Shown here: positions 1-8,482 of the stretch, piece after piece
How the letters are laid out: every line of letters begins with the position of its first letter
How positions within the stretch are numbered: the first letter of the stretch is position 1
Assembly (NCBI GenBank): GCA_965198825.1
Contig: CBDAQB010000003.1
Coordinates: 186,001 to 250,000, forward strand
Direction: 5' to 3'
Length of the DNA stretch: 64,000 bases
Source of the DNA: BOG-908 sp965198825
GTDB taxonomy: Bacteria > Pseudomonadota > Alphaproteobacteria > Acetobacterales > Acetobacteraceae
Notes under the pieces: model-generated
The model's database searches: none
What the model was told of the DNA's origin: nothing
The model's input: only the letters and a program-made list of their open reading frames with translations
Translations under genes and position numbers: made by a program

Positions 1-1
1 G

Positions 2-547
<546 letters not shown>

Positions 548-558
548 GGATTTGAGAA

Positions 559-975
559 ATGCTCTCTCCTAAACGAACCAAATTCCGCAAGGCGCACAAG
601 GGCCGCATCCATGGCCTCGCCAAGGGCGGCACCGCATTGAACTTCGGCCAGTTCGGCCTGAAGGCTCTCGAGCCGGAGCGCATCACCGCGCGCCAGATCG
701 AAGCTGCACGACGCGCCATCACGCGCGCCATGAAGCGTGCCGGCCGTGTGTGGATCAGGATCTTCCCTGATGTTCCGGTGTCGATGAAGCCTGCCGAAGT
801 CCGCATGGGCTCCGGCAAGGGCGCGCCCGAGTTTTGGGTCGCGCGCGTCAAGCCAGGCCGCATCATGTTCGAAATCGATGGCGTCCCTGCCGAGATCGCC
901 AGCCAGGCGCTCGCCCTTGGTGCGGCCAAGCTGCCGATCAAGACCAAGTTCATCACGCGTCTCGGGGAGGGCTAG
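559..975 (+). CDS. rplP: 50S ribosomal protein L16
   Basis: L16 (138 aa, normal length) organises the A-site region of 23S rRNA. The N-terminus MLSPKRTKFRKAHKGR and the stretch VRMGSGKGAPEFWVARVKPG are diagnostic. It sits between rpsC and rpmC as in nearly all bacteria. The rpmC start follows the stop by only 3 bases, suggesting translational coupling. Confidence 0.98.
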   Translation: MLSPKRTKFRKAHKGRIHGLAKGGTALNFGQFGLKALEPERITARQIEAARRAITRAMKRAGRVWIRIFPDVPVSMKPAEVRMGSGKGAPEFWVARVKPGRIMFEIDGVPAEIASQALALGAAKLPIKTKFITRLGEG

Positions 976-978
976 GCC

Positions 979-1185
979 ATGTCGAAGCCTTCCGACATCC
1001 GTGCGAAATCGCCTGATGAGCTGGGCACCCTTCTGCTCGACCTGCGCCGGGAGCAGTTCAACCTGCGTTTCCAGCGCGCGACTGGCCAGAACGAAGCGAC
1101 GGGTCGCGTGCGCGCAGTGCGCCGCGATATCGCCCGCGTGAAAACCATCCTGGCGGAGAAGTCATCCTCCGCCGCCAAAGCCTGA
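979..1185 (+). CDS. rpmC: 50S ribosomal protein L29
   Basis: L29 (68 aa) lies next to the peptide exit tunnel and helps form the docking site for trigger factor and SRP. The core pattern ELGTLLLDLRREQFNLRFQ and the RVRAVRRDIARVKTIL helix match the family. The ATG follows the L16 stop by 3 bases. The tail is Ser/Ala/Lys-rich. Confidence 0.97.
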   Translation: MSKPSDIRAKSPDELGTLLLDLRREQFNLRFQRATGQNEATGRVRAVRRDIARVKTILAEKSSSAAKA

Positions 1186-1198
1186 AAGGAGGTCTGCG

Positions 1199-1534
1199 AT
1201 GCCAAGGCGCGTCCTGACCGGGCGAGTGACGAGCGACAAGATGGACAAGACGATTACCGTTCTTGTCGATCGTCGCATCATGCACCCGCTCTACAAGAAG
1301 TTCATCCGCCGCTCGAAGAAGTATGCGGCGCATGACGAAGCCAACGAGTGCAAGACCGGCGACCTCGTGCGTATCGTCGAGTGCCCGCCGATCTCCAAGC
1401 GCAAGACCTGGACCGTGATCGAGCGCAACGGTGCCGTGCTATCGGCTGCCGCCGCCGATGCCGTTGCGTCCGTCGAAGCGCGCGCCCACTCGCACATCGG
1501 CACCGCCGATGCTCCCGCTGAAACGCACGCGTAG
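1199..1534 (+). CDS. rpsQ: 30S ribosomal protein S17 with C-terminal extension
   Basis: S17 is an early-assembling protein that binds 16S rRNA. The OB-fold core is clear: MPRRVLTGRVTSDKMDKTI, then PLYKKFIRRSKKYAAHDE, then GDLVRIVECPPISKRKTW. At 111 aa it is about 25-30 residues longer than a typical S17. The extra C-terminus (roughly residues 80-111) is Ala-rich with several His and Glu. A strong Shine-Dalgarno AAAGGAGG lies just upstream of the ATG. Confidence 0.97.
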   Translation: MPRRVLTGRVTSDKMDKTITVLVDRRIMHPLYKKFIRRSKKYAAHDEANECKTGDLVRIVECPPISKRKTWTVIERNGAVLSAAAADAVASVEARAHSHIGTADAPAETHA

Positions 1535-1551
1535 AGCAGGGGCGAAGAAAA

Positions 1552-1920
1552 ATGATCCATCCCGAGTCCAACCTCGAAGTGGCCGACAACTCCGGCGCGC
1601 GCCGCGTGCAGTGCATCAAGGTGCTCGGCGGCAGCAAGCGGAAGTTCGCCTCCGTCGGCGACGTCATTGTCGTGTCCGTCAAGGAAGCCATTCCGCGCGG
1701 CAAGGTGAAGAAGGGCGACGTCCACCAGGCGGTGATCGTGCGCACGTCGTTCCCCGTGCGCCGTCCTGACGGCAGCGCCATCCGCTTCGACACCAATGCT
1801 GCCGTGCTGATCAACAAGCAGCAGGAGCCGATCGGCACGCGCATCTTCGGCCCGGTCGTACGCGAGCTTCGCGGCCGCAAGTTCATGAAGATCATCTCCC
1901 TCGCCCCAGAGGTGCTGTGA
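1552..1920 (+). CDS. rplN: 50S ribosomal protein L14
   Basis: L14 (122 aa, normal length) forms bridges to 16S rRNA at the subunit interface. It opens MIHPESNLEVADNSGARRVQ, ends FMKIISLAPEVL and contains the conserved GDVIVVSVKEAIPRGKVKKG. Its TGA overlaps the ATG of rplX by one base, which suggests coupled translation. Confidence 0.98.
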   Translation: MIHPESNLEVADNSGARRVQCIKVLGGSKRKFASVGDVIVVSVKEAIPRGKVKKGDVHQAVIVRTSFPVRRPDGSAIRFDTNAAVLINKQQEPIGTRIFGPVVRELRGRKFMKIISLAPEVL

Positions 1921-2240
1921 TGGCTGCGCGTATCCGCAAGGGCGACCAGGTCGTCGTCATCACCGGCTCCGACCGCGGCAAGCGCGGCGAAGTCCTGCGC
2001 GTGATCCCGAAGGAGAACCGGGCGCTGGTGCGTGGCGTGAATGTCGCCAAGCACCATGTGAAGGCACGCGGCGTGGGCGAGCAGGGCGGCATCGTGGAGA
2101 AGGAGGCGACCATCCACCTCTCCAACATCGCTTTGCTGGACCCCATGACGGACAAGCCGACGCGCGTGGGTTTCCGCGTGCTCGACGACAAGACGAAGGT
2201 GCGCGTAGCCCGGGCCACCGGCAACGTGTTCGAGGGTTAG
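1920..2240 (+). CDS. rplX: 50S ribosomal protein L24
   Basis: L24 (106 aa) initiates assembly of the large subunit. The KOW motif is visible in IRKGDQVVVITGSDRGKRGE, followed by VIPKENRALVRGVNVAKHH. I chose the ATG at 1920, overlapping the L14 stop as TGATG, over the adjacent GTG at 1917, because such overlaps recur in this operon. Confidence 0.97.
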   Translation: MAARIRKGDQVVVITGSDRGKRGEVLRVIPKENRALVRGVNVAKHHVKARGVGEQGGIVEKEATIHLSNIALLDPMTDKPTRVGFRVLDDKTKVRVARATGNVFEG

Positions 2241-2244
2241 GGCC

Positions 2245-2835
2245 ATGAGCGAAACTGAACACACTAACGAGCACAACGGCCGCCCTCTGCCGCGCATGCA
2301 GAAGCGCTATGCCGAGGAGATCCGCCCGGCGATGCAGCAGGAGTTCGCCTACAAGAACCCGATGCAGGTGCCCAAGCTCGAGAAGATCGTCATCAACATG
2401 GGTGTCGGCGAAGCCGCAGGCGACCAGAAGAAGCTCGATGCCGCTGTCGGCGATCTTACGCTTATCGCCGGCCAGCGTCCGGTGAAGACGATCGCAAAAA
2501 AGGCCATCGCCGGCTTCAAGATCCGCGAAGGCCTGCCGATCGGCACCAAGGTGACGCTGCGCCGCGCCAAGATGTACGAGTTCCTCGACCGGCTGGTCAC
2601 GATCGCCCTGCCGCGCGTGCGCGACTTCCGTGGCATCACCGGCAAGGGTTTCGACGGCCGCGGCAACTTTGCCATGGGCTTGAAGGAACAGATCATCTTC
2701 CCGGAGATCAACTACGACAAGGTCGATGCCGTCCGCGGCATGGACATCGTGTTTGTCACCACCGCCAAGACGGATGCCGAGGCGAAGGCGCTGCTGAAAG
2801 CCTTCGACATCCCGTTCGCCTTGCCGACCGCCTGA
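2245..2835 (+). CDS. rplE: 50S ribosomal protein L5
   Basis: L5 (196 aa) binds 5S rRNA and contacts P-site tRNA. The core starts at PRMQKRYAEEIRPAM and includes VPKLEKIVINMGVGEA and FPEINYDKVDAVRGMDI. About 15 hydrophilic residues (SETEHTNEHNGRPLP) precede the usual start, making it longer than the typical ~180 aa. An internal ATG (the M of MQKRYAEE) is an alternative start, but the outer one lies 4 bases after rplX and keeps operon spacing. Confidence 0.97.
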   Translation: MSETEHTNEHNGRPLPRMQKRYAEEIRPAMQQEFAYKNPMQVPKLEKIVINMGVGEAAGDQKKLDAAVGDLTLIAGQRPVKTIAKKAIAGFKIREGLPIGTKVTLRRAKMYEFLDRLVTIALPRVRDFRGITGKGFDGRGNFAMGLKEQIIFPEINYDKVDAVRGMDIVFVTTAKTDAEAKALLKAFDIPFALPTA

Positions 2836-2900
2836 CCCTAAACCGGCTATTTTGGAAAACCCTCGGCGCAAGCCGGCAGGTTCCGGAGGATTTTTGAACG

Positions 2901-3206
2901 ATGGCTAAGACGTCCGCCGTCAACCGCAATATCAAGCGCGAGAAGATGGCCGCCCGCGACAACGCGAAGCGGAAGAAGCTCAAGGAGCAGATCATGGACC
3001 GCGAGGCGCCCGTCGAGGAGCGCTTCGAGGCATCCCTGAAGCTCGCCCAGCTCCCACGAAACGGCAGCCGCACGCGCGTGAAATTGCGTTGCGCGCTCAC
3101 CGGCCGTTCACGCTCGAACTACCGCAAGTTCAAGCTGTGCCGCATTGCTCTGCGCGACCTCGCCAGTTCGGGACAGATCCCGGGCATGGTCAAGGCAAGC
3201 TGGTAG
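2901..3206 (+). CDS. rpsN: 30S ribosomal protein S14
   Basis: S14 (101 aa) is the long, zinc-free form: no CxxC pairs are present, and the length matches the proteobacterial type. It starts MAKTSAVNRNIKREKMAARD and ends in the conserved SGQIPGMVKASW. A 65-base gap separates it from rplE, with GGAGG upstream of the ATG. Confidence 0.97.
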   Translation: MAKTSAVNRNIKREKMAARDNAKRKKLKEQIMDREAPVEERFEASLKLAQLPRNGSRTRVKLRCALTGRSRSNYRKFKLCRIALRDLASSGQIPGMVKASW

Positions 3207-3215
3207 GATCGCGCC

Positions 3216-3614
3216 ATGTCGATGACCGATCCGTTGGGTGACCTGCTCACCCGTATCCGCAATGCCCAGGGCGCACGCCACAGCTCCTGCGTCTCGCCGG
3301 CCTCCAAGCTGCGCGCCAGCGTGCTCGATGTGCTCAAGCGCGAAGGCTACATCCGCGGCTACTCCGCCGAGGAACTGCGCCCAGGCGTCTCGCAGCTTCG
3401 CATCGAGCTGAAATACAGCGAGGGCGAAGCCGTCATTAAGGAGATCCACCGCGTGTCCAAGCCGGGCCGCCGGGTTTATTCCAAGATACGCGAACTGCCG
3501 CGCGTCTATGCGGGCCTGGGCGTGTCCATCCTGTCCACGCCGCGTGGCGTGCTGAGCGATGCAGAAGCGCGCGCTGCCAATGTTGGCGGCGAAGTGCTTT
3601 GCCGCGTGTTCTGA
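3216..3614 (+). CDS. rpsH: 30S ribosomal protein S8
   Basis: S8 (132 aa) binds the central domain of 16S rRNA. It is recognised by MSMTDPLGDLLTRIRNAQ at the N-terminus and by the C-terminal GLGVSILSTPRGVLSDAEAR and GGEVLCRVF. In E. coli S8 is the translational repressor of the spc operon. No regulatory site was verified here. Confidence 0.98.
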   Translation: MSMTDPLGDLLTRIRNAQGARHSSCVSPASKLRASVLDVLKREGYIRGYSAEELRPGVSQLRIELKYSEGEAVIKEIHRVSKPGRRVYSKIRELPRVYAGLGVSILSTPRGVLSDAEARAANVGGEVLCRVF

Positions 3615-3630
3615 CGGGGAGAAGGCAAAC

Positions 3631-4164
3631 ATGTCCCGCGTAGGCAAATATCCCGTCGAAATCCCGGCCGGCGTCACCATCGCCATTGCCGACGGCGTGC
3701 TGACGGCGAAAGGCAAGCTTGGCGAACTCAAGCTGCCGATCACCGAACATGTCGAAGCCACCATGGAAGATGGCAAGCTGTCGGTGAAGCCGCGCAGCAA
3801 CGCGCCGCAGGCCCGCATGATGTGGGGCACCACGCGTGCCAACATCGCCAACATGGTGAAGGGCGTCTCCACCGGCTATGCCAAGACCATGGAGATCACC
3901 GGCACCGGCTACCGTGCATCCGTGCAGGGCGCCAATCTGGTGGTGAACCTCGGGTTCTCGCATGATGTGGTCTATCCTGTTCCCGCGGGGATCAAGATCA
4001 CCACGCCGCGCCCTACGGCGATCACCGTCGAAGGCGTGGACAAGAGGCAGGTTGGGCAAGTCGCCGCCGAGATCCGTGGCTACCGTCCGCCGGAGCCCTA
4101 CAAGGGCAAGGGCGTCCGGTATGACAACGAGACGATCCGGCGCAAGGAAGGCAAAAAGAAGTGA
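3631..4164 (+). CDS. rplF: 50S ribosomal protein L6
   Basis: L6 (177 aa) sits near the factor-binding site. The conserved start MSRVGKYPVEIPAGV fixes the ATG at 3631; the same frame opens upstream inside rpsH, but that extension is not L6-like. The signature RPPEPYKGKGVRYDNETIRRKEGKKK closes the protein. The stop overlaps the GTG start of rplR by four bases. Confidence 0.98.
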   Translation: MSRVGKYPVEIPAGVTIAIADGVLTAKGKLGELKLPITEHVEATMEDGKLSVKPRSNAPQARMMWGTTRANIANMVKGVSTGYAKTMEITGTGYRASVQGANLVVNLGFSHDVVYPVPAGIKITTPRPTAITVEGVDKRQVGQVAAEIRGYRPPEPYKGKGVRYDNETIRRKEGKKK

Positions 4165-4523
4165 GCGCTCGTATCGATCTCCGGGAGCGTCGGCGCCAGC
4201 GTCTTCGCTACCAGCTCCGCCAGAAGTCGGTTGGCCGCCCGCGGCTCTCCGTCTTCCGTTCGGGCAAGCATATCTACGCCCAGGTCATCGACGACCGCGA
4301 AGGCCGCACCCTGGCTGCCGCGTCGAGCCTCGATGCCGGCCTGCGCACCGATCTCAAGACGGGCGCCGACAAGAACGCGGCAACCGCGGTCGGTAAGCTG
4401 GTCGCCGAGCGTGCGCTGGCTGCTGGCGTCACCCAGGTCGTGTTCGACCGCGGGTCCTATCTTTACCATGGCCGCGTCCGCGCGCTGGCCGAAGCCGCCC
4501 GTGAGGGCGGCCTGTCCTTCTAA
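4161..4523 (+). CDS. rplR: 50S ribosomal protein L18
   Basis: L18 (120 aa) binds 5S rRNA together with L5. The motif GRPRLSVFRSGKHIYAQVID and the C-terminal VVFDRGSYLYHGRVRALAEA are typical. It starts with GTG in a GTGA overlap with rplF, so its translation is probably coupled. Confidence 0.97.
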   Translation: MSARIDLRERRRQRLRYQLRQKSVGRPRLSVFRSGKHIYAQVIDDREGRTLAAASSLDAGLRTDLKTGADKNAATAVGKLVAERALAAGVTQVVFDRGSYLYHGRVRALAEAAREGGLSF

Positions 4524-4535
4524 GGGGTCCGCAAC

Positions 4536-5144
4536 ATGGCACATCAGCCAAGAGAAGGTGGCGGCGGCGGCAAGGGCCGCGGCGACCGCAACCGCGATCC
4601 CGTGCGAGATCGCGACGGCGGCGACGAACTGATCGACAAGCTCGTCACCATCAACCGTGTCGCCAAAGTGGTGAAAGGCGGCCGCCGGTTCGCCTTCGCC
4701 GCTCTCGTGGTCGTCGGCGACCAGAAAGGCCGCGTCGGCTACGGCGCAGGCAAGGCGCGCGAAGTGCCGGAAGCCATTCGCAAGGCGACCGACCGTGCGA
4801 AGCGCGGCATGATCCGCGTTCCGATGAAGGAAGGCCGCACGCTACACCATGATTCCTACGGCCATTTCGGCGCCGGCAAGGTCATTCTGCGTTCGGCGGC
4901 AGCAGGCACCGGCATCATCGCCGGCGGCCCGATGCGCGCGGTTTTCGAATCACTCGGCATCGGCGACGTGGTTGCCAAGTCGCTCGGCAGCCGCAATCCG
5001 CACAACATGGTCAAGGCGACGTTCGCAGCACTTCAGGCTGCCGCCAGCCCGCGCGCCGTGGCGAACCGCCGCGGCAAGAAGGTGAACGACATTCTCGGCA
5101 AGCGGGAAGCCGGCGCCGAGGGGACTGCCACCGATGTCGGATAG
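4536..5144 (+). CDS. rpsE: 30S ribosomal protein S5
   Basis: S5 (202 aa) is important for translational accuracy. The first ~28 residues are a Gly/Arg/Asp-rich tail (PREGGGGGKGRGDRNRD). The double-stranded RNA-binding fold follows (LVTINRVAKVVKGGRRFAFA, then GKAREVPEAIRKATDRAKRG), and then VLRSAAAGTGIIAGGPMRAV. The 3' end overlaps the rpmD start by 11 bases. Confidence 0.97.
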   Translation: MAHQPREGGGGGKGRGDRNRDPVRDRDGGDELIDKLVTINRVAKVVKGGRRFAFAALVVVGDQKGRVGYGAGKAREVPEAIRKATDRAKRGMIRVPMKEGRTLHHDSYGHFGAGKVILRSAAAGTGIIAGGPMRAVFESLGIGDVVAKSLGSRNPHNMVKATFAALQAAASPRAVANRRGKKVNDILGKREAGAEGTATDVG

Positions 5145-5331
5145 CACACGCAAGACGGTGACGGTCACCCAGACCGGTTCGCCGATCGGCCGCAAGCCTG
5201 GCCAGCGCGAGACGCTGCTTGGGCTGGGCCTCAAGAAGATCCGCGGCACACGCGTGTTGGAAGACACGCCGGCGGTCCGCGGCATGATACGCAAGGTCGC
5301 GCATCTCGTGCGCGTGGACGAGGCTGTCTGA
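5134..5331 (+). CDS. rpmD: 50S ribosomal protein L30
   Basis: L30 (65 aa) is the short bacterial form. VTVTQTGSPIGRKPGQRETL and GLGLKKIRGTRVLEDTPAVR are diagnostic. It overlaps rpsE and ends one base before the rplO start. Confidence 0.96.
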   Translation: MSDSTRKTVTVTQTGSPIGRKPGQRETLLGLGLKKIRGTRVLEDTPAVRGMIRKVAHLVRVDEAV

Positions 5332-5332
5332 G

Positions 5333-5824
5333 ATGAAGCTCAACGAGTTGCGCGACAATCCTGGCGCGCGTCCGAAGTTCAAGCGGCTTGGCCGTGGCAT
5401 TGGCTCGGGCAAGGGCAAGACGTCCGGCAAGGGCGTCAAGGGCCAGAAGGCGCGCGAAGGCGTTGCCCTCAACGGCTTTGAAGGCGGCCAGCTGCCGATC
5501 TACCGCCGTCTGCCTAAGCGCGGGTTCTTCAACCACTCGCGTGTTGCCTGGGCACCGGTGAACATCGGCTCCCTCGAAAAGGCCGTCGAGTCCGGCCGCA
5601 TCGATGCATCCGCGCCGGTCACCGAGGAGAGCCTGCGCACGGCTGGTCTGGTGCGCCAGGAGAAGTCGCCATTGGGCGTTCGTCTGCTGGCCAAGGGTGA
5701 ACTCACCCGCGCGTTGCACATCACCGTCACCGGCGCATCCGCTTCGGCTGTTGCCGCGGTTGAAAAAGCCGGCGGCACGGTCACAGTGCTGGCCAAGAAA
5801 GCCGAAGCCTCGCCCGAGGCCTAA
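5333..5824 (+). CDS. rplO: 50S ribosomal protein L15
   Basis: L15 (163 aa) stabilises rRNA folding in the large subunit. It opens MKLNELRDNPGARPKFKRLG, followed by the Gly/Lys-rich GRGIGSGKGKTSGKG. The fold signature GFEGGQLPIYRRLPKRGFFN is present. It is the last ribosomal gene before secY; a hairpin repeat lies in the 75-base gap between them. Confidence 0.97.
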   Translation: MKLNELRDNPGARPKFKRLGRGIGSGKGKTSGKGVKGQKAREGVALNGFEGGQLPIYRRLPKRGFFNHSRVAWAPVNIGSLEKAVESGRIDASAPVTEESLRTAGLVRQEKSPLGVRLLAKGELTRALHITVTGASASAVAAVEKAGGTVTVLAKKAEASPEA

Positions 5825-5830
5825 GAGATG

Positions 5831-5880
5831 GGGTCTGGGGACTAGTCCCCAGCGGGGTCCAGGGGCAACGCCCCTGGCCT
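5831..5880 (+). repeat. GC-rich double-hairpin repeat, copy 1
   Basis: The rplO-secY gap contains a perfect 18-base palindrome, CTGGGGACTAGTCCCCAG (5835-5852), followed by a second hairpin CCAGGGGCAACGCCCCTGG (5859-5877) with an 8-bp stem. A diverged copy in opposite orientation lies upstream of thrS at 51664-51710. With no T-tract after it, it does not look like a classical intrinsic terminator. It could attenuate or stabilise mRNA between the ribosomal genes and secY (inference). Confidence 0.75.
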
Positions 5881-5899
5881 AACTAACTTAGGGAAACGA

Positions 5900-7273
5900 A
5901 TGGCCTCCGCCGCCGAACAGCTAGCCGCCAGTTTCAACCTCGGTTCGCTGTCCAAGGCGACCGAACTCCGCAAGCGCATCTGGTTCACCCTGACCGCGCT
6001 CATCGTCTACCGCATCGGCACCTACATCCCGGTGCCGGGTGTAGACGCGGCCGTCATGGGCCAAATGATGCAGACCCATGGCAGCGGCTTCCTGGGCATG
6101 TTCGACATGTTCACCGGCGGCGCGCTGGGCCGCATGACGGTGTTCGCCCTGAACATCATGCCCTACATCAGCGCGAGCATCATTACGCAGTTGATGGCCA
6201 CCGCTATCCCCGCGCTGGAGACCCTCAAGAAGGAGGGTGAGACCGGCCGCAAGAAGATGAACCAGTATACGCGGTATCTCACCGTGTTCATCGCGCTGTT
6301 CCAGGCTTACGGCATCTCCATCGGCCTCGAGAGCATGCACGACGCCCACGGCATGCCGGCCGTGATCGACCCCGGCCTTTTCTTCCGCGCCTCCTGCGTC
6401 ATCACGCTCGTCGGCGGCACCATGTTCCTGATGTGGCTCGGCGAGCAGATGACCGCGCGCGGCATCGGCAACGGCACCAGCCTGATCATCTTCGCCGGCA
6501 TTGTCGCAAACCTGCCGCACGCCATCGGCACCTTGCTCGAACTCGGCCGCACGGGCGCATTGTCGCCGATCTTCATCGTCGCCTTTGGTGTGATCGGCGC
6601 CGCCGTTATCGCCTTCATCGTGTTCATGGAGCGCGCGCAGCGCCGTATCGTCATCCAGTATCCGAAACGCCAGGTCGGCAGCCGCATGTTTGGCGGCGAC
6701 AGCACGCACATGCCACTGAAGATCAACACGGCCGGCGTCATTCCGCCGATCTTCGCAAGCTCCATCCTGCTGGTGCCCGCGGCCCTGTCCGGCTTCACCG
6801 GCACGTTTCAGGCGCCAGCCTGGATGCCGGGCTGGCTCGCCTCGACGATCTCGACGGTCGGCCTTCAGCTCGCACCCGGCCAGTCCGGGTACCTCGTCGT
6901 CTATGCGGCGATGATCGTCTTCTTCTCGTATTTCTACACGGCCATCGTCTTTAATCCGCAGGAGACGGCCGACAACCTCAAGAAATACGGCGGCTTCATT
7001 CCTGGCATCCGCCCGGGCAGCAACACGGCCGATTACTTCGACCACATCCTCACCCGCCTCACCACAATCGGCGCCCTCTACCTGGTCGCCGTCTGCCTGC
7101 TGCCGCAGATCCTCATCACCCGCTACGGCCTGCCTTTCTCGCTGGGCGGCACCAGCCTGATGATCATCGTGTCGGTGACCATGGACACCATCACGCAGAT
7201 GCAGTCGCATCTCATCGCCCACCAGTATGAAGGGCTGATCCGCAAGAACCGGGTGAAGGGCAGGGGACGGTGA
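5900..7273 (+). CDS. secY: Protein translocase channel subunit SecY
   Basis: SecY (457 aa) is the ten-helix pore of the Sec translocase in the inner membrane. Family hallmarks are RIGTYIPVPGVD near the N-terminus, GGALGRMTVFALNIMPYISA, the cytoplasmic loop around RRIVIQYPKRQVG, and a basic C-terminus RKNRVKGRGR. Length is slightly above the usual 430-445. The adk GTG start overlaps its TGA by four bases. SecY next to adk within the spc operon is the common bacterial order. Confidence 0.98.
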   Translation: MASAAEQLAASFNLGSLSKATELRKRIWFTLTALIVYRIGTYIPVPGVDAAVMGQMMQTHGSGFLGMFDMFTGGALGRMTVFALNIMPYISASIITQLMATAIPALETLKKEGETGRKKMNQYTRYLTVFIALFQAYGISIGLESMHDAHGMPAVIDPGLFFRASCVITLVGGTMFLMWLGEQMTARGIGNGTSLIIFAGIVANLPHAIGTLLELGRTGALSPIFIVAFGVIGAAVIAFIVFMERAQRRIVIQYPKRQVGSRMFGGDSTHMPLKINTAGVIPPIFASSILLVPAALSGFTGTFQAPAWMPGWLASTISTVGLQLAPGQSGYLVVYAAMIVFFSYFYTAIVFNPQETADNLKKYGGFIPGIRPGSNTADYFDHILTRLTTIGALYLVAVCLLPQILITRYGLPFSLGGTSLMIIVSVTMDTITQMQSHLIAHQYEGLIRKNRVKGRGR

Positions 7274-7947
7274 ACCTCATCCTCCTCGGGCCACCCGGTG
7301 CGGGCAAGGGGACCCAGGCGAAGCGCCTCGAAGCAGCCTACGGCATTGCCCAGGTCTCGACAGGCGACATGTTGCGCGCCGAAGTCGCGGCCGGCTCCGA
7401 GATCGGCACGCGGGCCAAGGCGATCATGGAATCCGGCTCGCTGGTGCCTGACGAGATCATCATCGCCATGCTCGGTCATCGTATACGCCAGCCCGATTGC
7501 GCCCGCGGCTTCATCCTCGACGGCTTCCCGCGCACGATCCCCCAGGCGGGTGCGCTTGACGAATTGCTCGCCTCGCTCTCGCTCGAACTCACCGCTGTCA
7601 TCGAGCTGCGGGTGGACGACGAAGCCTTGGTCGAGCGCATCGCCGGCCGCTTCACCTGCGCCAAATGCGGTGCCGGCTACCACGACACCTACCATCCCAC
7701 ACGCGCCGAAGGCGCGTGCGACGTCTGCGGCGCCCACGAATTCGTTCGGCGCGCCGATGACCGTCGCGAAACGGTGACTGCCCGCCTGCAGGCCTACCAC
7801 GAGCAGACCAAGCCGATCCTGCCACACTACGAAGCGCAAGGGCGCCTCCACACGGTGGACGGCATGGCGGACATGGACGCTGTCACGGCCGAATTGGAAG
7901 CTCTGCTAACACCGATGAAAAGCGGGAGCCCGCTCACGACAAGTTGA
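7270..7947 (+). CDS. adk: Adenylate kinase, zinc-LID type
   Basis: Adenylate kinase (225 aa) interconverts ATP + AMP and 2 ADP in the cytosol. The P-loop GPPGAGKGT spans residues 7-15 and the AMP-binding DGFPRT lies near 84-89. The LID carries four cysteines (C130, C133, C150, C153) in two CxxC pairs, so it is probably a zinc-binding LID like those of Gram-positive enzymes rather than the zinc-free E. coli type. Start is GTG, overlapping secY. In E. coli adk is unlinked; the secY-adk link is usual elsewhere. Confidence 0.97.
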   Translation: MNLILLGPPGAGKGTQAKRLEAAYGIAQVSTGDMLRAEVAAGSEIGTRAKAIMESGSLVPDEIIIAMLGHRIRQPDCARGFILDGFPRTIPQAGALDELLASLSLELTAVIELRVDDEALVERIAGRFTCAKCGAGYHDTYHPTRAEGACDVCGAHEFVRRADDRRETVTARLQAYHEQTKPILPHYEAQGRLHTVDGMADMDAVTAELEALLTPMKSGSPLTTS

Positions 7948-7957
7948 AGGCGGAACA

Positions 7958-7985
7958 TTGACTCGAGGGGCCGGGCGACTATAAG
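7958..7985 (+). promoter_or_regulatory. Candidate sigma-70-type promoter upstream of rpsM
   Basis: TTGACT (7958-7963) and TATAAG (7980-7985) are separated by 16 bases. They lie in the 157-base gap between adk and rpsM, the longest gap in the ribosomal cluster. A leader of about 110 bases follows, with a small hairpin (GCCCTAGCTCAGGGC near 8049-8063) and a strong AAGGAG at 8091-8096 before the GTG of rpsM. The match is good by eye but untested. Confidence 0.5.
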
Positions 7986-8104
7986 TCCACCCCTCGGCAC
8001 CGCCCCACCTCGGGACGCGTGCTTCCAGTGCATTTTACGGTATCACAGCCCTAGCTCAGGGCATCAGTCGCATTGGGTAACACCGGTGCTAAGGAGACAC
8101 GGGC

Positions 8105-8482
8105 GTGGCGCGTATTGCCGGCGTAAATATCCCTACCAACAAGCGCGTCACCATCAGCCTGCGCTACATTTTTGGCATCGGCCCTGCAAAGGCACAAGAC
8201 ATTTGCACGCGGCTGAACATCCCTGACGACCGCCGGGTGAATCAGCTCAGCGACGATGAAGTGCTGCGCATTCGCGAACTGATCGACCGCGAGTTCCGCG
8301 TCGAAGGCGACCTGCGCCGTGAAGTCGCCATGAACATCAAGCGCCTGATGGACCTTGGCTGCTACCGCGGCCTGCGCCATCGCCGTGGCCTGCCTGTCCG
8401 CGGCCAGCGCACGCACACCAATGCCCGCACACGCAAGGGCAAGGCCGTCGCCATCGCCGGCAAGAAGAAGGTGACGAAGTAA
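8105..8482 (+). CDS. rpsM: 30S ribosomal protein S13
   Basis: S13 (125 aa) contacts tRNA and forms an inter-subunit bridge. It starts with GTG (MARIAGVNIPTNKRVTISLR) eight bases after AAGGAG. The C-terminal GLRHRRGLPVRGQRTHTNAR and TRKGKAVAIAGKKK are diagnostic. It heads the alpha-operon block and overlaps rpsK by one base (TAATG). Confidence 0.98.
   Translation: MARIAGVNIPTNKRVTISLRYIFGIGPAKAQDICTRLNIPDDRRVNQLSDDEVLRIRELIDREFRVEGDLRREVAMNIKRLMDLGCYRGLRHRRGLPVRGQRTHTNARTRKGKAVAIAGKKKVTK

Noticed and set aside
5921..7222. 433-codon minus-strand open frame opposite secY
   Set aside because: Highly charged His/Asp/Arg-rich product typical of an antisense shadow in GC-rich DNA; secY on the other strand is certain.
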